Positions 1 to 6,656 are shown, counted from the stretch's first letter. The stretch: DNA of 7,005 bases from Lachnospiraceae bacterium (GCA_017464045.1 JAFUEG010000367.1:1-7005); one strand, 5' to 3'. Translations and numbers: made by a program. The notes: a model not told the origin generated them from the sequence alone.

Positions 1-24
1 ACTCTACCACCCAGCTATCGAGGA
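1..24 (-). pseudogene. Second tRNA-like element, cut by the window edge
   Basis: These bases repeat the first 24 nt of the tRNA-like element at 97-42, with 23 of 24 identical, exactly 73 bp further along. Read on the minus strand they run from TCCTCGA through GATAGCTGGGTGG to GGTAGAG, where the window ends. A 73-bp period is what tandem tRNA genes would show, so this looks like the next unit of an array. Only the 5' arm and D-arm-like part are visible, so it cannot be judged whether the unit is complete or functional. Confidence 0.5.
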
Positions 25-41
25 ATAGTATTTAATTGTCA

Positions 42-97
42 ATCCTCCATCAAAACTGGGAACTCACCGCAGTGCTCTACCACCCAGCTATCGAGGA
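42..97 (-). pseudogene. tRNA-like element lacking a T arm (decayed tRNA or structured RNA)
   Basis: The minus strand begins TCCTCGA, then GATAGCTGGGTGGTAGAGCA, which closely resembles the 5' half of a tRNA (usual form TAGCTCAGTGGTAGAGC). A cloverleaf without a T arm can be drawn. The acceptor TCCTCGA pairs with TGGAGGA (one G-G mismatch). The D stem is GCTG/GAGC (last pair mismatched). The anticodon stem is CTGCG/CCCAG (one C-C mismatch), with loop GTGAGTT placing GAG in the anticodon position after U33. A six-base linker, TTTTGA, replaces the variable loop and T arm, giving about 56 nt in all. A competing and probably more stable fold pairs AGCTGGG with CCCAGTT inside an outer TCCTC/GAGGA stem. 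One mismatch per stem argues for a decayed tRNA, but the 73-bp tandem copy argues that the unit is maintained or recently duplicated. It lies 35 nt after tRNA-Ser on the same strand and may be co-transcribed with it. Confidence 0.5.
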
Positions 98-132
98 AGA
101 TTAAATAATAAATTCCTTTGGTGTTACCCAAA

Positions 133-220
133 CGGAGATGGAGGGATTTGAACCCTCGCGCCGCGCGAACGACCTACACCCTTAGCAGGGGCGCCTCTTC
201 AGCCACTTGAGTACATCTCC
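133..220 (-). tRNA. tRNA-Ser (anticodon GCU)
   Basis: This is a complete class II cloverleaf of 88 nt on the minus strand. The acceptor GGAGATG (220-214) pairs with CATCTCC (140-134), and discriminator G is at 133. The D arm is followed by anticodon stem CGCCC/GGGTG with loop CTGCTAA, giving anticodon GCT (186-184), which reads AGC and AGU serine codons. A long variable arm with a GTCG/CGGC stem is typical of serine tRNAs. The T arm is GAGGG-TTCAAAT-CCCTC. No CCA is encoded, so the 3' CCA must be added after transcription. A near-consensus promoter lies about 85 bp upstream, and tRNA-like elements follow downstream. Confidence 0.97.
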
Positions 221-305
221 AAATGCCTAAATCCTACCAAATATATGGTGCTATTAAGCTGTCGCGCTTCCATAAATCCAATTAATGAATTTAACACGCT
301 TGAAT

Positions 306-334
306 ATAATACCAAAAAAAACTATCCTTGTCAA
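306..334 (-). promoter_or_regulatory. Probable sigma-A promoter for tRNA-Ser
   Basis: On the minus strand there is a perfect -35 TTGACA (334-329), a 17-bp spacer and a -10 TATTAT (311-306), five of six matching TATAAT. Transcription would start near 299, giving a leader of roughly 80 nt before the tRNA, to be removed by processing. It lies downstream of the fumarase beta stop codon. No clear terminator separates that gene from this promoter, so read-through into the tRNA is possible. Confidence 0.7.
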
Positions 335-462
335 CCACAACTTCTTTTCATTCTTATTATAAAGCTTCACGTCATCCCTGTATTACTTGTACCCCATCCT
401 TATATTAAAACTTCTCATCGCCCTTGTACTTACTCAATTGCCATCCTTATTCTATGCTCATA

Positions 463-1104
463 CTATCTCGAAGCCTTATATTCTTCCACCGCAGTCTCAT
501 ATAAATTATTGCCTTCCGAATCTATAACCACTATAACCGGCAGCTCTTCTACACGCATCCTTCTTATCGCCTCTGTACCAAGATCATCGTAGGCTATTAC
601 CTCGGATTCCTTTATACATTTTGATAAAAGTGCACCTGCACCGCCTACTGCTGCCATATAAACTGCCTTGTTTTCCACAATTGCATTGATTACTGCCTCG
701 CCTCTTTTACCCTTGCCTATCATGCCCGAAAGACCTTTGCTAAGTAAAAGCGGTGTGTACTTATCCATTCTGGTGCTGGTTGTGGGACCGGCTGAACCGA
801 TTACCTGTCCCGGCTTCGCAGGTGTCGGGCCAAGATAATATATTACATTGTCCGTTATGTCAAAAGGAAGTATGCCCTCTTTGTATAATTTCTTTCCGTC
901 ATATTCTGCTGCCGCCGGATTTTTCCAGGCAGCATCATTTATGCTGTCATACATCCTTTTGTGGGCAGCATCGCGCGCGCTATATATCGTTCCCGTAAGA
1001 TATATATATTCACCTGCCTTTAATTTTATGACTTCTTCTTTTGAAAATGGAACATTTATTATTTTTTTCTCTGAAATATTTTCTGCAATGTTATTATCTG
1101 TCAT
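463..1104 (-). CDS. fumB: Class I fumarate hydratase, beta subunit (two-subunit fumarase / L-tartrate dehydratase family)
   Basis: The 213-aa protein is the small, C-terminal-domain subunit of the heteromeric 4Fe-4S fumarase, which interconverts fumarate and L-malate in the cytoplasm together with the alpha subunit (5310-6152). The symbol means the beta subunit here, not the single-chain E. coli FumB. Family motifs are present in order: GTIYSARDAAHKR (38-50), YYLGPTPAKPGQVIGSAGPT (89-108) then TSTRMDKYTP (109-118), GMIGKG (127-132), AAVGGAGALLSKCIK (151-165) and DDLGTEAIRRMRVEELPV (173-190). Length is normal. The start is supported by GGAGG five bases upstream of the ATG. The family also includes TtdB of L(+)-tartrate dehydratase, and sequence alone does not settle the substrate; fumarate/malate is the more likely. 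The gene is unusual in being about 4.2 kb from the alpha gene, behind its own possible promoter. Confidence 0.93.
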   Translation of the reverse strand: MTDNNIAENISEKKIINVPFSKEEVIKLKAGEYIYLTGTIYSARDAAHKRMYDSINDAAWKNPAAAEYDGKKLYKEGILPFDITDNVIYYLGPTPAKPGQVIGSAGPTTSTRMDKYTPLLLSKGLSGMIGKGKRGEAVINAIVENKAVYMAAVGGAGALLSKCIKESEVIAYDDLGTEAIRRMRVEELPVIVVIDSEGNNLYETAVEEYKASR

Positions 1105-1153
1105 TTTTTCCTCCGTCTTTTCAACGTTAATTATTTATTCTTTGAACATATTT

Positions 1154-1181
1154 AATATATAACTATCTTGGTTTTCATCAA
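1154..1181 (-). promoter_or_regulatory. Possible promoter for the fumarase beta gene
   Basis: In the 142-bp gap before the beta-subunit gene the minus strand carries TTGATG (1181-1176), a 16-bp spacer and TATATT (1159-1154), five of six matching the -10 consensus. The start would lie near 1147, about 43 nt before the ATG. The -35 overlaps a small inverted repeat, GGTTT/AAACC. In such AT-rich DNA similar matches arise by chance, so support is moderate at best. Confidence 0.4.
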
Positions 1182-1211
1182 ACCATTATCTTCTTCAACC
1201 TACAATTCTGC

Positions 1212-1229
1212 TTTTATCGGGCGATAAAA
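1212..1229. repeat. Perfect 8-bp inverted repeat between the DUF4153 and fumarase beta genes
   Basis: TTTTATCG and CGATAAAA flank a GG centre. The feature lies just after the stop codon of the DUF4153 gene and about 30 bp upstream of the putative beta-subunit -35. On the minus strand it is followed by AGCAG rather than a T run, so it does not look like an intrinsic terminator. It could be an operator, or only an RNA hairpin at the end of the upstream message. The string TTTATCGGG also occurs just upstream of the alpha-subunit promoter. Confidence 0.4.
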
Positions 1230-1246
1230 ATCTGCTGCATTTTTTA

Positions 1247-3058
1247 TCACTTCAACAAAACATATCCTCTTAAGCTTAAATTATTGATGGTCTTTCCATC
1301 CTCATAATAATAAAAACTAATGCTGGTTATTATAAGCTTTTTATCGCCGTAAATATACTCTCTTGCCGGCTTTTTTGAATAATCATAATTATTTCTGCCA
1401 TCGCTATTATAGTTATAACCGTAATCGGTAAGTGCATCTTCAACTATCTCATTTAATTTTACATCAAATCCTGCGCTTACCTTTTGCGTATCCGGCTCGA
1501 TTCTAAGAGTTTCACTCTTATAATCAATCTTATCATATATGTAGCTGTCAAAAGTGTACATCCTGGAGTAGCCATAAATTTCTATATCCGACTGCTCATA
1601 ATTTGGATTTATATATGTTTCGTAGTAATAATAATCGTTCTCTCCATAGCCTTTAGCTTCATTATAGTTTTCATAAAGCTTTTCTATATCTTCTTTACTA
1701 TAGCTTTTATCAATATATTTCTTTCCATATTTATTATAGTTAATCTGACTATATGCACTGTATGCCGTCACATAATCATTTTTTTCGATGGCATTTTCCA
1801 TACGTTTTTTCTGTGACGCAAAGCATATATATTCAATACTTGTAAATGGAACGATAATGGTAAATATATATATCAATATAGCCACAAATATCAGCTTTTC
1901 ATAACCTTTTCCGTAACCGACAGCATTATCTTTTTTCCTAAATCCTGATATAAGCTTATCTATCGGCTCCCAAAGGAGATATATAATCTGTGCAATTATA
2001 AATACCACACCCATATATCTATCTTCAGTCACGCCATAAGCAATGATTCTCACGCCAACCGCATATATCTCAAGCAGCACCATTGGAATAAAACCATATT
2101 TAAAATACTTTATGATTTTATCATATATTCCGAGATTCCCTATTCCCTCGGATTCGGAACCTGCATCTGTATTACCCGAATTCTTGTAACCAGCAATTTC
2201 CTGTTCAGCTCTATTCAAATCTGCATCTGCATTTTCGCCATCCGCATCTATATAAGCATAAGCCATCGTAGATATAACAAACCCGAGACAGAACACTCCC
2301 GCGCAGATTCCAAACACCTCATTTTTAGGCACGCTTAACGTAAATAACATCTTTAAAATGTAAATGTAAATAATTGCCATAGCGATGATAAGCATCGGCA
2401 TAAGAATATATTTTACAACCACCTTATTAAATTTTGACCTTTCTTCCTTCTTTGCCAGAACGCATATAAGTGCATATGGAAAATACATAATTCCGGCAAG
2501 CAAAAGTTCAAACTTTGTTATAAGATCAAATTCATCTATTTCAAAAATAAGACTGTTAAATATACCGAGTATTATAACGATTCCTGCATTAAATATAAAG
2601 AAAATAAGTCCCCATTTTAAGAAATTAAGAATAACCGTATTGGCATATCTTTGAAATGAAAGACCGCTGTTTTTTATGATCGCATATATGCTTATTCCAA
2701 GTATAAGCATTATATAAAGAAAAAAGAACTTTGCATAGGTTTCAAGTGCAGCCTCACTTATCCACTCGTCAAGGTTAAAGCCTATGATGGTAAGTATTAG
2801 AGAAACAAATGCATTGACAACATACATAATGATTTTATTATTATTGAATAGCGTCTCTATGAAAAAACTTCCACAGGCATATATCAAAAAAAATCCCATC
2901 ACCTGCTCGTATATATCCCAGGAATTTGAGCTTGAATCTATTTCAGCAATTACAACAATACAAAGCAAAAACACTGCTATAATTGTTGAAATATATTTTA
3001 GAAATACATCTTTAATATCTGCTTTTTGTTCTTCAAAAAGTGATTTGATTTTTCCCAT
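1247..3058 (-). CDS. DUF4153-type multi-pass membrane protein with a Tyr-rich C-terminal domain
   Basis: The 603-aa integral membrane protein has no known biochemical function. About eleven hydrophobic segments are visible, near residues 22-40, 53-71, 75-95, 108-128, 144-166, 184-202, 216-240, 248-270, 318-341, 347-364 and 386-404. The assignment to DUF4153 rests on recalled family features: KYILMPMLIIAMAIIYIYIL (217-236), the stretch around VRIIAYGVTEDRYMG (336-350), and the SQKKRMENAIEKND segment (415-428) that follows the last helix. An acidic, low-complexity loop (about 271-308) interrupts the membrane region. The last 193 residues are soluble and very tyrosine-rich (about 33 Tyr, including YYYY at 477-480) and are probably outside the cell. 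The start is supported by AGAAGG nine bases upstream. An extended -10 promoter and the chemoreceptor's terminator lie in the 156-bp gap before it. Why it sits between the fumarase genes is unknown. Confidence 0.75.
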   Translation of the reverse strand: MGKIKSLFEEQKADIKDVFLKYISTIIAVFLLCIVVIAEIDSSSNSWDIYEQVMGFFLIYACGSFFIETLFNNNKIIMYVVNAFVSLILTIIGFNLDEWISEAALETYAKFFFLYIMLILGISIYAIIKNSGLSFQRYANTVILNFLKWGLIFFIFNAGIVIILGIFNSLIFEIDEFDLITKFELLLAGIMYFPYALICVLAKKEERSKFNKVVVKYILMPMLIIAMAIIYIYILKMLFTLSVPKNEVFGICAGVFCLGFVISTMAYAYIDADGENADADLNRAEQEIAGYKNSGNTDAGSESEGIGNLGIYDKIIKYFKYGFIPMVLLEIYAVGVRIIAYGVTEDRYMGVVFIIAQIIYLLWEPIDKLISGFRKKDNAVGYGKGYEKLIFVAILIYIFTIIVPFTSIEYICFASQKKRMENAIEKNDYVTAYSAYSQINYNKYGKKYIDKSYSKEDIEKLYENYNEAKGYGENDYYYYETYINPNYEQSDIEIYGYSRMYTFDSYIYDKIDYKSETLRIEPDTQKVSAGFDVKLNEIVEDALTDYGYNYNSDGRNNYDYSKKPAREYIYGDKKLIITSISFYYYEDGKTINNLSLRGYVLLK

Positions 3059-3139
3059 AGTCTTTTTCCTTCTTTTATATTTTCAACCTGACATATCACC
3101 GATTGCTAAATTTCTATTTTTGTTAAAAACTCTTTCCTT

Positions 3140-3148
3140 ATTATAACA
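3140..3148 (-). promoter_or_regulatory. Extended -10 promoter for the DUF4153 gene
   Basis: The minus strand reads TGT-TATAAT: a perfect -10 (3145-3140) with an upstream TG one base away, the extended -10 arrangement that can work without a good -35. No good -35 is seen; the expected position falls in the T-rich tail of the upstream terminator. The start would be near 3133, leaving a leader of about 75 nt. Its place directly behind a terminator supports independent transcription of the DUF4153 gene. Confidence 0.6.
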
Positions 3149-3154
3149 GATATT

Positions 3155-3200
3155 TCAAAAAAATAAATCGCATATGAAGGATTTTTACCCTCATATGCGA
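3155..3200 (-). terminator. Strong intrinsic terminator of the chemoreceptor gene
   Basis: TCGCATATGA (3168-3177) is a perfect complement of TCATATGCGA (3191-3200), and a further GG/CC pairing is possible inside. On the minus strand the hairpin is followed by TTTATTTTTTT (3167-3157), the classic rho-independent layout. It begins 15 bp after the chemoreceptor stop codon and separates that gene from the DUF4153 gene. Confidence 0.9.
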
Positions 3201-3214
3201 ATTTAAAATTTATA

Positions 3215-5221
3215 CTATTTAAAGAATTTCATTTCCTCCATAAGCTTGTCAGCATGCTCTTTTAATTCACTGGCCTCTCTGGCAAGTATTGTTACCGTAT
3301 TATTTATATCCTCCATAGAAGCTGAAGTTTCTTCCGTGCTGGCTGCATTTTGCTCCGATATTGCGGATATATTGGTCATTGCATCTACTACCACAACTCT
3401 TGAATCGTTACATGCCGTAGCATTGTTATTGATACTGTCTACACCATTGACAGTATTCTGAATCTCACTTATAAGGCTCTGAATATTATTAACTGTTGTG
3501 GTAATAATGTCATACTGATATTTGTTTGTCTGAGCTACATCATCCGCAACATGAACAGTCTCTTCTGTCTGCATTAAAAGCTTATCCATCTCTTCCTTAA
3601 TCTCATTTGCAGAATTAGCAGATTCAGTAGCAAGCTTACCGATTTCCTCGGCAACTACTACAAATCCTCGACCTGCCTCTCCGGCTCTCGCAGCCTCAAT
3701 GGAAGCATTGAGTGCAAGGAGGTTAGTCTGAGTAGCAATTGAATCAATATCTGCTATCTTTGTGGAAATATTATTAACCGCTCTGCTTGTTCCGTCAATA
3801 ACCTCCATTATCCTTTGAATTGCAGTCGCCATCTGATTGGTGGACTGTTCAAGTGCCTGAAGATCTTTTTCGGAACTTCTTGAGTTAGTATTCATAATCT
3901 GTGCAGTCTTTGCAAGTCCGTTTGCATCATCAGTAACACCTTCGATATTTCCGGATATGATATGTATACTTTCTGTTGCCTGCTGTATCTCATCTGCCTG
4001 TTGAGATGCACCTGCAGATATATCCTGAACTGCTGAAGATATACCATCCATAGTGGAAGTAATACTGTTTGCCCTATTGGCAACATCCGTTGAATCCTTA
4101 TCCAAAACATTTGCCGTCTCTCTTATGGATGCAACTATTGAGTCGAGCTTATTTATAACCGAATTGGTATTTAATACCATTGCGCCGAATTCATCCTTAC
4201 GATTTTGATATCCGTTTATCTGCTTAAATTCTCCGTTTGCAAGAAGCATAAGAGACTCATCCATTGCTTTAATAGGACCGTTTATTCCATTTCCGATAAT
4301 TATCGCAATGATAATTGCTATAATTGCAAGAATTATACCTATAATAAGCATCATACTGGTTGCTTTATTGGAAGCTGCCATAATAACGTTATATTCGGTT
4401 GAAACAACTATGGTCCAACCTGATATCGGCTCTTTTATAAATGATGTAATTTTCTTTTTGCCATCGATTTTTTCAATAAAGGTTCCTCTTTCCTCTCCGG
4501 CACTTATTTTTTCAAATATCTTTTCACCACTCATATCGATTGAATCTTCAGGTCCAAGCTCCTGGGCGGATGTAGCAACAACCATACCATCGTTATCAAC
4601 GATATATAAGGTCTGACCTTCTGTTGCCTCTGCAAGTAACAGATCATGCAAATGACCTATATTATAGTTACGTGTAAGTACACCTATAACGGTTGTTCCA
4701 TCAGCATCATATATAGGAACTGCCGGAACAATAATTCTTGCTCCCGTTGTCTTACTGATTGAAACAGCTGAAAGATTTGGGTAACCCTTTATGGCAATCT
4801 GGAAATACTCTCTGTCAAAAATATTAGTAAAATCGCCCTTTGATCGTGCAAGGTTCTGACCGTCCTGACCGGTAATAACCGTTGAATTACCATCATCAAA
4901 CTGAGTGTCTACAAACTGAAGCTGCGCTACAATTCTTTCAAATCTTTCCTCGTTTTCGGCATCCTTTACAAAATCTACCGTTGAGGCTGCCATCGCAACC
5001 TGCTGCATAACCTTTAAATTTGCATTCATCGTACTGTTAAAGTAGTTTTCAACATACTCAGCCTGCTTAAGGTTAAGCTTTTCCGCATCATCCTTAGCAC
5101 TGTTTGATGAGCTAATAAAGCTTATGATTACCGCTATAGCAAGCGGTATAATACATATAGCCGCCATACTCATAATAAGTCTTGTCTTTGTGTTACTTAA
5201 AAAACCTCTTTTTCTGTCCAT
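3215..5221 (-). CDS. Methyl-accepting chemotaxis protein with dCACHE sensor domain
   Basis: The 668-aa transmembrane chemoreceptor should signal to the CheA/CheW complex at the cell pole. Domains in order: a short basic cytoplasmic N-terminus, TM1 (about 13-37), an extracellular double-CACHE sensor (about 38-285), TM2 (about 289-310), HAMP (about 311-365), and a long coiled-coil signalling domain. The conserved hairpin tip spans about 491-538, with [20 protein letters not shown] (500-519) at its centre. A likely methylation region is ASTEETSAS (627-635). The protein ends in KFFK, with no CheR-docking pentapeptide. In the sensor, the place where amino-acid-binding dCACHE receptors usually have an RxWY-type motif reads DREYF (136-140), so the ligand cannot be named. 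The ATG is preceded by a very G-rich ribosome binding site, GGGGGGAG (5234-5227), five bases away. I see no convincing sigma-A or sigma-D promoter in the 88-bp gap after the fumarase alpha gene, so co-transcription with that gene is plausible. A strong terminator follows. Confidence 0.95.
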   Translation of the reverse strand: MDRKRGFLSNTKTRLIMSMAAICIIPLAIAVIISFISSSNSAKDDAEKLNLKQAEYVENYFNSTMNANLKVMQQVAMAASTVDFVKDAENEERFERIVAQLQFVDTQFDDGNSTVITGQDGQNLARSKGDFTNIFDREYFQIAIKGYPNLSAVSISKTTGARIIVPAVPIYDADGTTVIGVLTRNYNIGHLHDLLLAEATEGQTLYIVDNDGMVVATSAQELGPEDSIDMSGEKIFEKISAGEERGTFIEKIDGKKKITSFIKEPISGWTIVVSTEYNVIMAASNKATSMMLIIGIILAIIAIIIAIIIGNGINGPIKAMDESLMLLANGEFKQINGYQNRKDEFGAMVLNTNSVINKLDSIVASIRETANVLDKDSTDVANRANSITSTMDGISSAVQDISAGASQQADEIQQATESIHIISGNIEGVTDDANGLAKTAQIMNTNSRSSEKDLQALEQSTNQMATAIQRIMEVIDGTSRAVNNISTKIADIDSIATQTNLLALNASIEAARAGEAGRGFVVVAEEIGKLATESANSANEIKEEMDKLLMQTEETVHVADDVAQTNKYQYDIITTTVNNIQSLISEIQNTVNGVDSINNNATACNDSRVVVVDAMTNISAISEQNAASTEETSASMEDINNTVTILAREASELKEHADKLMEEMKFFK

Positions 5222-5309
5222 AAATACTCCCCCCTGTTATTTCATTTAATGAACTTTTTTATTTTTTGAAACTCATAATTGAATTTCTCAATTTCATTAA
5301 AACTTTAAT

Positions 5310-6152
5310 TTATAAAATTTTCGTCATATGACGATTTACATGACAGCACATATTTACAGCAACAGGAAGTCCTGCTATATGTGTTGCATACGTTTCTATA
5401 TTAAGTGCAAGTGCCGTGGTCTTTCCTCCAAGACCTCCCGGACCTATACCCGTTTTGTTTATCTCCTCAAGCAATTCCTCTTCAAGCTTAGCTATATGTG
5501 GAAGCGGTGAATGTGAATCCGCCTTTCTTGTAAGTGCCTTTTTAGCCATCTTGGCTGCAAGCTCAAAATCTCCTCCTATGCCTACACCAACAACAACCGG
5601 CGGACATGAATTAGGACCTGCCTCCTTAACGGCTGATATTACAGCCTGCTTGACTCCATCTACACCATCGGCAGGCTTTAACATATAAACCTTACTCATA
5701 TTTTCACTTCCAAAGCCCTTAGGTGCAATTGTTATCTCCAGACTATCTCCCGGAACAATATCATAATGTATAATCGCAGGAGTATTATCATTGGTATTAA
5801 CTCGTAAAAGCGGATCACCCACAACGGATTTTCTAAGATATCCTTCTGTATATCCCTGTCTTACACCTTCATTTATGGCATCCGTGAGACTGCCGCCTTC
5901 TATATGTACCTCCTGCCCGACATTAACAAAAAAAACAGCCATACCGGTATCCTGACATATAGGAATTTTATCCTCTTTCGCAATATCAAGATTATCCATA
6001 AGCTGTCCGAGAATCTTTCTTCCAAGCTTGCCGTCTTCTTCCTCACAAGCTTTTTTAAGTGCACATTCCATATCTTCCGCAAGATACAAATTCGCACTAA
6101 TACACATTTCCTTAACTACCTCAGTAATTTTCTCAACATTTATTTCTTTCAT
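5310..6152 (-). CDS. fumA: Class I fumarate hydratase, alpha subunit (4Fe-4S-binding)
   Basis: The 280-aa catalytic N-terminal-domain subunit of the two-subunit class I fumarase (fumarate + water to L-malate) needs the beta subunit (463-1104) for activity. The three cysteines expected to hold the oxygen-sensitive 4Fe-4S cluster are seen in family context: Cys66 in PICQDTG, Cys183 in GPNSCPPVVVGVGIGG, and Cys270 in MCCHVNRH. Other family motifs are PKGFGSENMSKVYMLKP (144-160) and GIGPGGLGGKTTALALNIET (235-254). Length is full for the subunit. The start fits the family N-terminus (KEINVEKITEVV), with GAGG eight bases upstream of the ATG. A strong promoter lies close by, with a leader of about 32 nt. 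As for the beta subunit, an L-tartrate dehydratase role (TtdA-like) cannot be excluded. A short ATG-CTT-AGA-TGA reading frame overlaps the start codon but has no good ribosome binding site of its own. Confidence 0.95.
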   Translation of the reverse strand: MKEINVEKITEVVKEMCISANLYLAEDMECALKKACEEEDGKLGRKILGQLMDNLDIAKEDKIPICQDTGMAVFFVNVGQEVHIEGGSLTDAINEGVRQGYTEGYLRKSVVGDPLLRVNTNDNTPAIIHYDIVPGDSLEITIAPKGFGSENMSKVYMLKPADGVDGVKQAVISAVKEAGPNSCPPVVVGVGIGGDFELAAKMAKKALTRKADSHSPLPHIAKLEEELLEEINKTGIGPGGLGGKTTALALNIETYATHIAGLPVAVNMCCHVNRHMTKIL

Positions 6153-6190
6153 CTAAGCATCCTCTTGCCTCACATTAAACTCATACTCAC

Positions 6191-6218
6191 ATTATATCAT
6201 TTTTTACATCACTGTCAA
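6191..6218 (-). promoter_or_regulatory. Consensus extended -10 sigma-A promoter of fumarase alpha
   Basis: Perfect TTGACA (6218-6213) and perfect TATAAT (6196-6191) are separated by 16 bp, with TG one base upstream of the -10. The predicted start is near 6184, about 32 nt before the ATG. Such a close match suggests strong basal expression of the alpha subunit. Immediately upstream is an imperfect CCG/CGG inverted repeat that shares TTTATCGGG with the palindrome near the beta-subunit gene; it is a conceivable operator. Confidence 0.88.
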
Positions 6219-6272
6219 ACTCCGGTTTATCGGGTGGTGTCACGAGTAACAATTCCTTGTTGCATTATTGTG

Positions 6273-6320
6273 CAGACTAAATTGAGCAAATTCTTAATTT
6301 AGTCTGCTTGTTTTTCTTTT
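6273..6320 (+). terminator. Intrinsic terminator formed by array unit 1
   Basis: CAGACTAAATT (6273-6283) and AATTTAGTCTG (6296-6306) form a perfect 11-bp stem with a 12-nt loop, followed on the plus strand by CTTGTTTTTCTTTT. This is the best-paired unit of the array and the one nearest the fumarase alpha promoter. It would stop transcripts running rightward, antisense to all genes seen here. No plus-strand gene that needs it is visible. Confidence 0.6.
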
Positions 6321-6325
6321 TCATA

Positions 6326-6426
6326 CAGACTAAATTAGGCACCGACTCTTTTCAGTCTGCTTGTTTTTCTTTTTCATACAGACTAAATCAGACACCGACT
6401 CTTTTTAGTCTGCTTGTTTTTCTTTT
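6326..6426 (+). terminator. Further terminator-like hairpins (array units 2 and 3)
   Basis: Unit 2 pairs CAGACT (6326-6331) with AGTCTG (6354-6359), extendable past a bulged C. Unit 3 pairs CAGACTAAA (6379-6387) with TTTAGTCTG (6404-6412) perfectly. Both are followed by the same T-rich tract as unit 1, so three successive terminator-like structures point in the plus direction. Units 4 and 5 keep a weaker stem with a T-rich tail. The stacking may simply reflect tandem duplication. Confidence 0.5.
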
Positions 6427-6574
6427 TCATACAGACTAAATTAGGCACCGACTCTTATAGGTCCGTTCTTTTTTCTTTTTCATACAGACTAAATCAGACA
6501 CCGACTCTTATAGGTCTGTATTTTTTTTTTTTATACGTACGGACTAATTTGGACACAACATCCATTTAATCTGC

Positions 6575-6656
6575 TTTAAGCTAAATATCATTATATATTA
6601 CAAGAAGGCAATCATACACATGTCGCCTTATCATACAATAATGCCACGCGCAGCGT
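6575..6656. other. Non-coding gap between the hairpin array and the long inverted repeat
   Basis: There is no gene here. Two small inverted repeats are visible: AAGGC/GCCTT (roughly 6605-6629) and CACGC-GCA-GCGTG (6645-6657). The second abuts the left arm of the long inverted repeat and may be part of the same structured element. No promoter stands out on either strand. Confidence 0.4.

Larger units (their letters stand above)
6273..6574. repeat. Tandem array of 53-bp hairpin units (five plus one degenerate)
   Basis: Units start at 6273, 6326, 6379, 6432 and 6485 (exact 53-bp spacing), with a diverged sixth at 6540. Each opens with CAGACTAAAT (CGGACTAATT in the sixth) and closes with a complementary AGTCTG-like arm. 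In most units a T-rich tract (CTTGTTTTTCTTTTT in the first three) and CATA follow. The central CACCGACTCTT is identical in units two to five. Units two and four share TTAGGC and units three and five share TCAGAC, so a 106-bp pair seems to have duplicated. The closing arm varies (AGTCTG, GGTCCG, GGTCTG) but much of the stem stays pairable. No convincing protein is encoded and the units have no spacers, so it is not CRISPR. Its function is unknown. Confidence 0.9.

Noticed and set aside
245..592. 115-codon plus-strand open frame overlapping the fumarase beta 3' end
   Set aside because: There is no ribosome binding site, the composition is low-complexity, and it overlaps a certain gene antisense.
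5222..5309. Promoter or terminator between fumarase alpha and the chemoreceptor
   Set aside because: Small inverted repeats are present (AATTGA/TCAATT and TTCATT/AATGAA), but no hairpin with a U run and no convincing sigma-A or sigma-D pair of boxes.
5904..6302. 132-codon plus-strand open frame over the fumarase alpha start and promoter
   Set aside because: It runs antisense to a confident gene and its promoter, shows no recognisable domain, and has no good ribosome binding site.
6326..6520. GGCACCGACTC in the array resembles half of the terminal hairpin of the S. pyogenes Cas9 tracrRNA
   Set aside because: Only about ten bases are shared and the dyad that makes the tracrRNA hairpin is absent. 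No Cas gene, CRISPR repeat or spacer is present.
6273..6574. Regularly spaced units suggested a CRISPR array
   Set aside because: The units are contiguous, diverged from each other and have no unique spacers between constant repeats.
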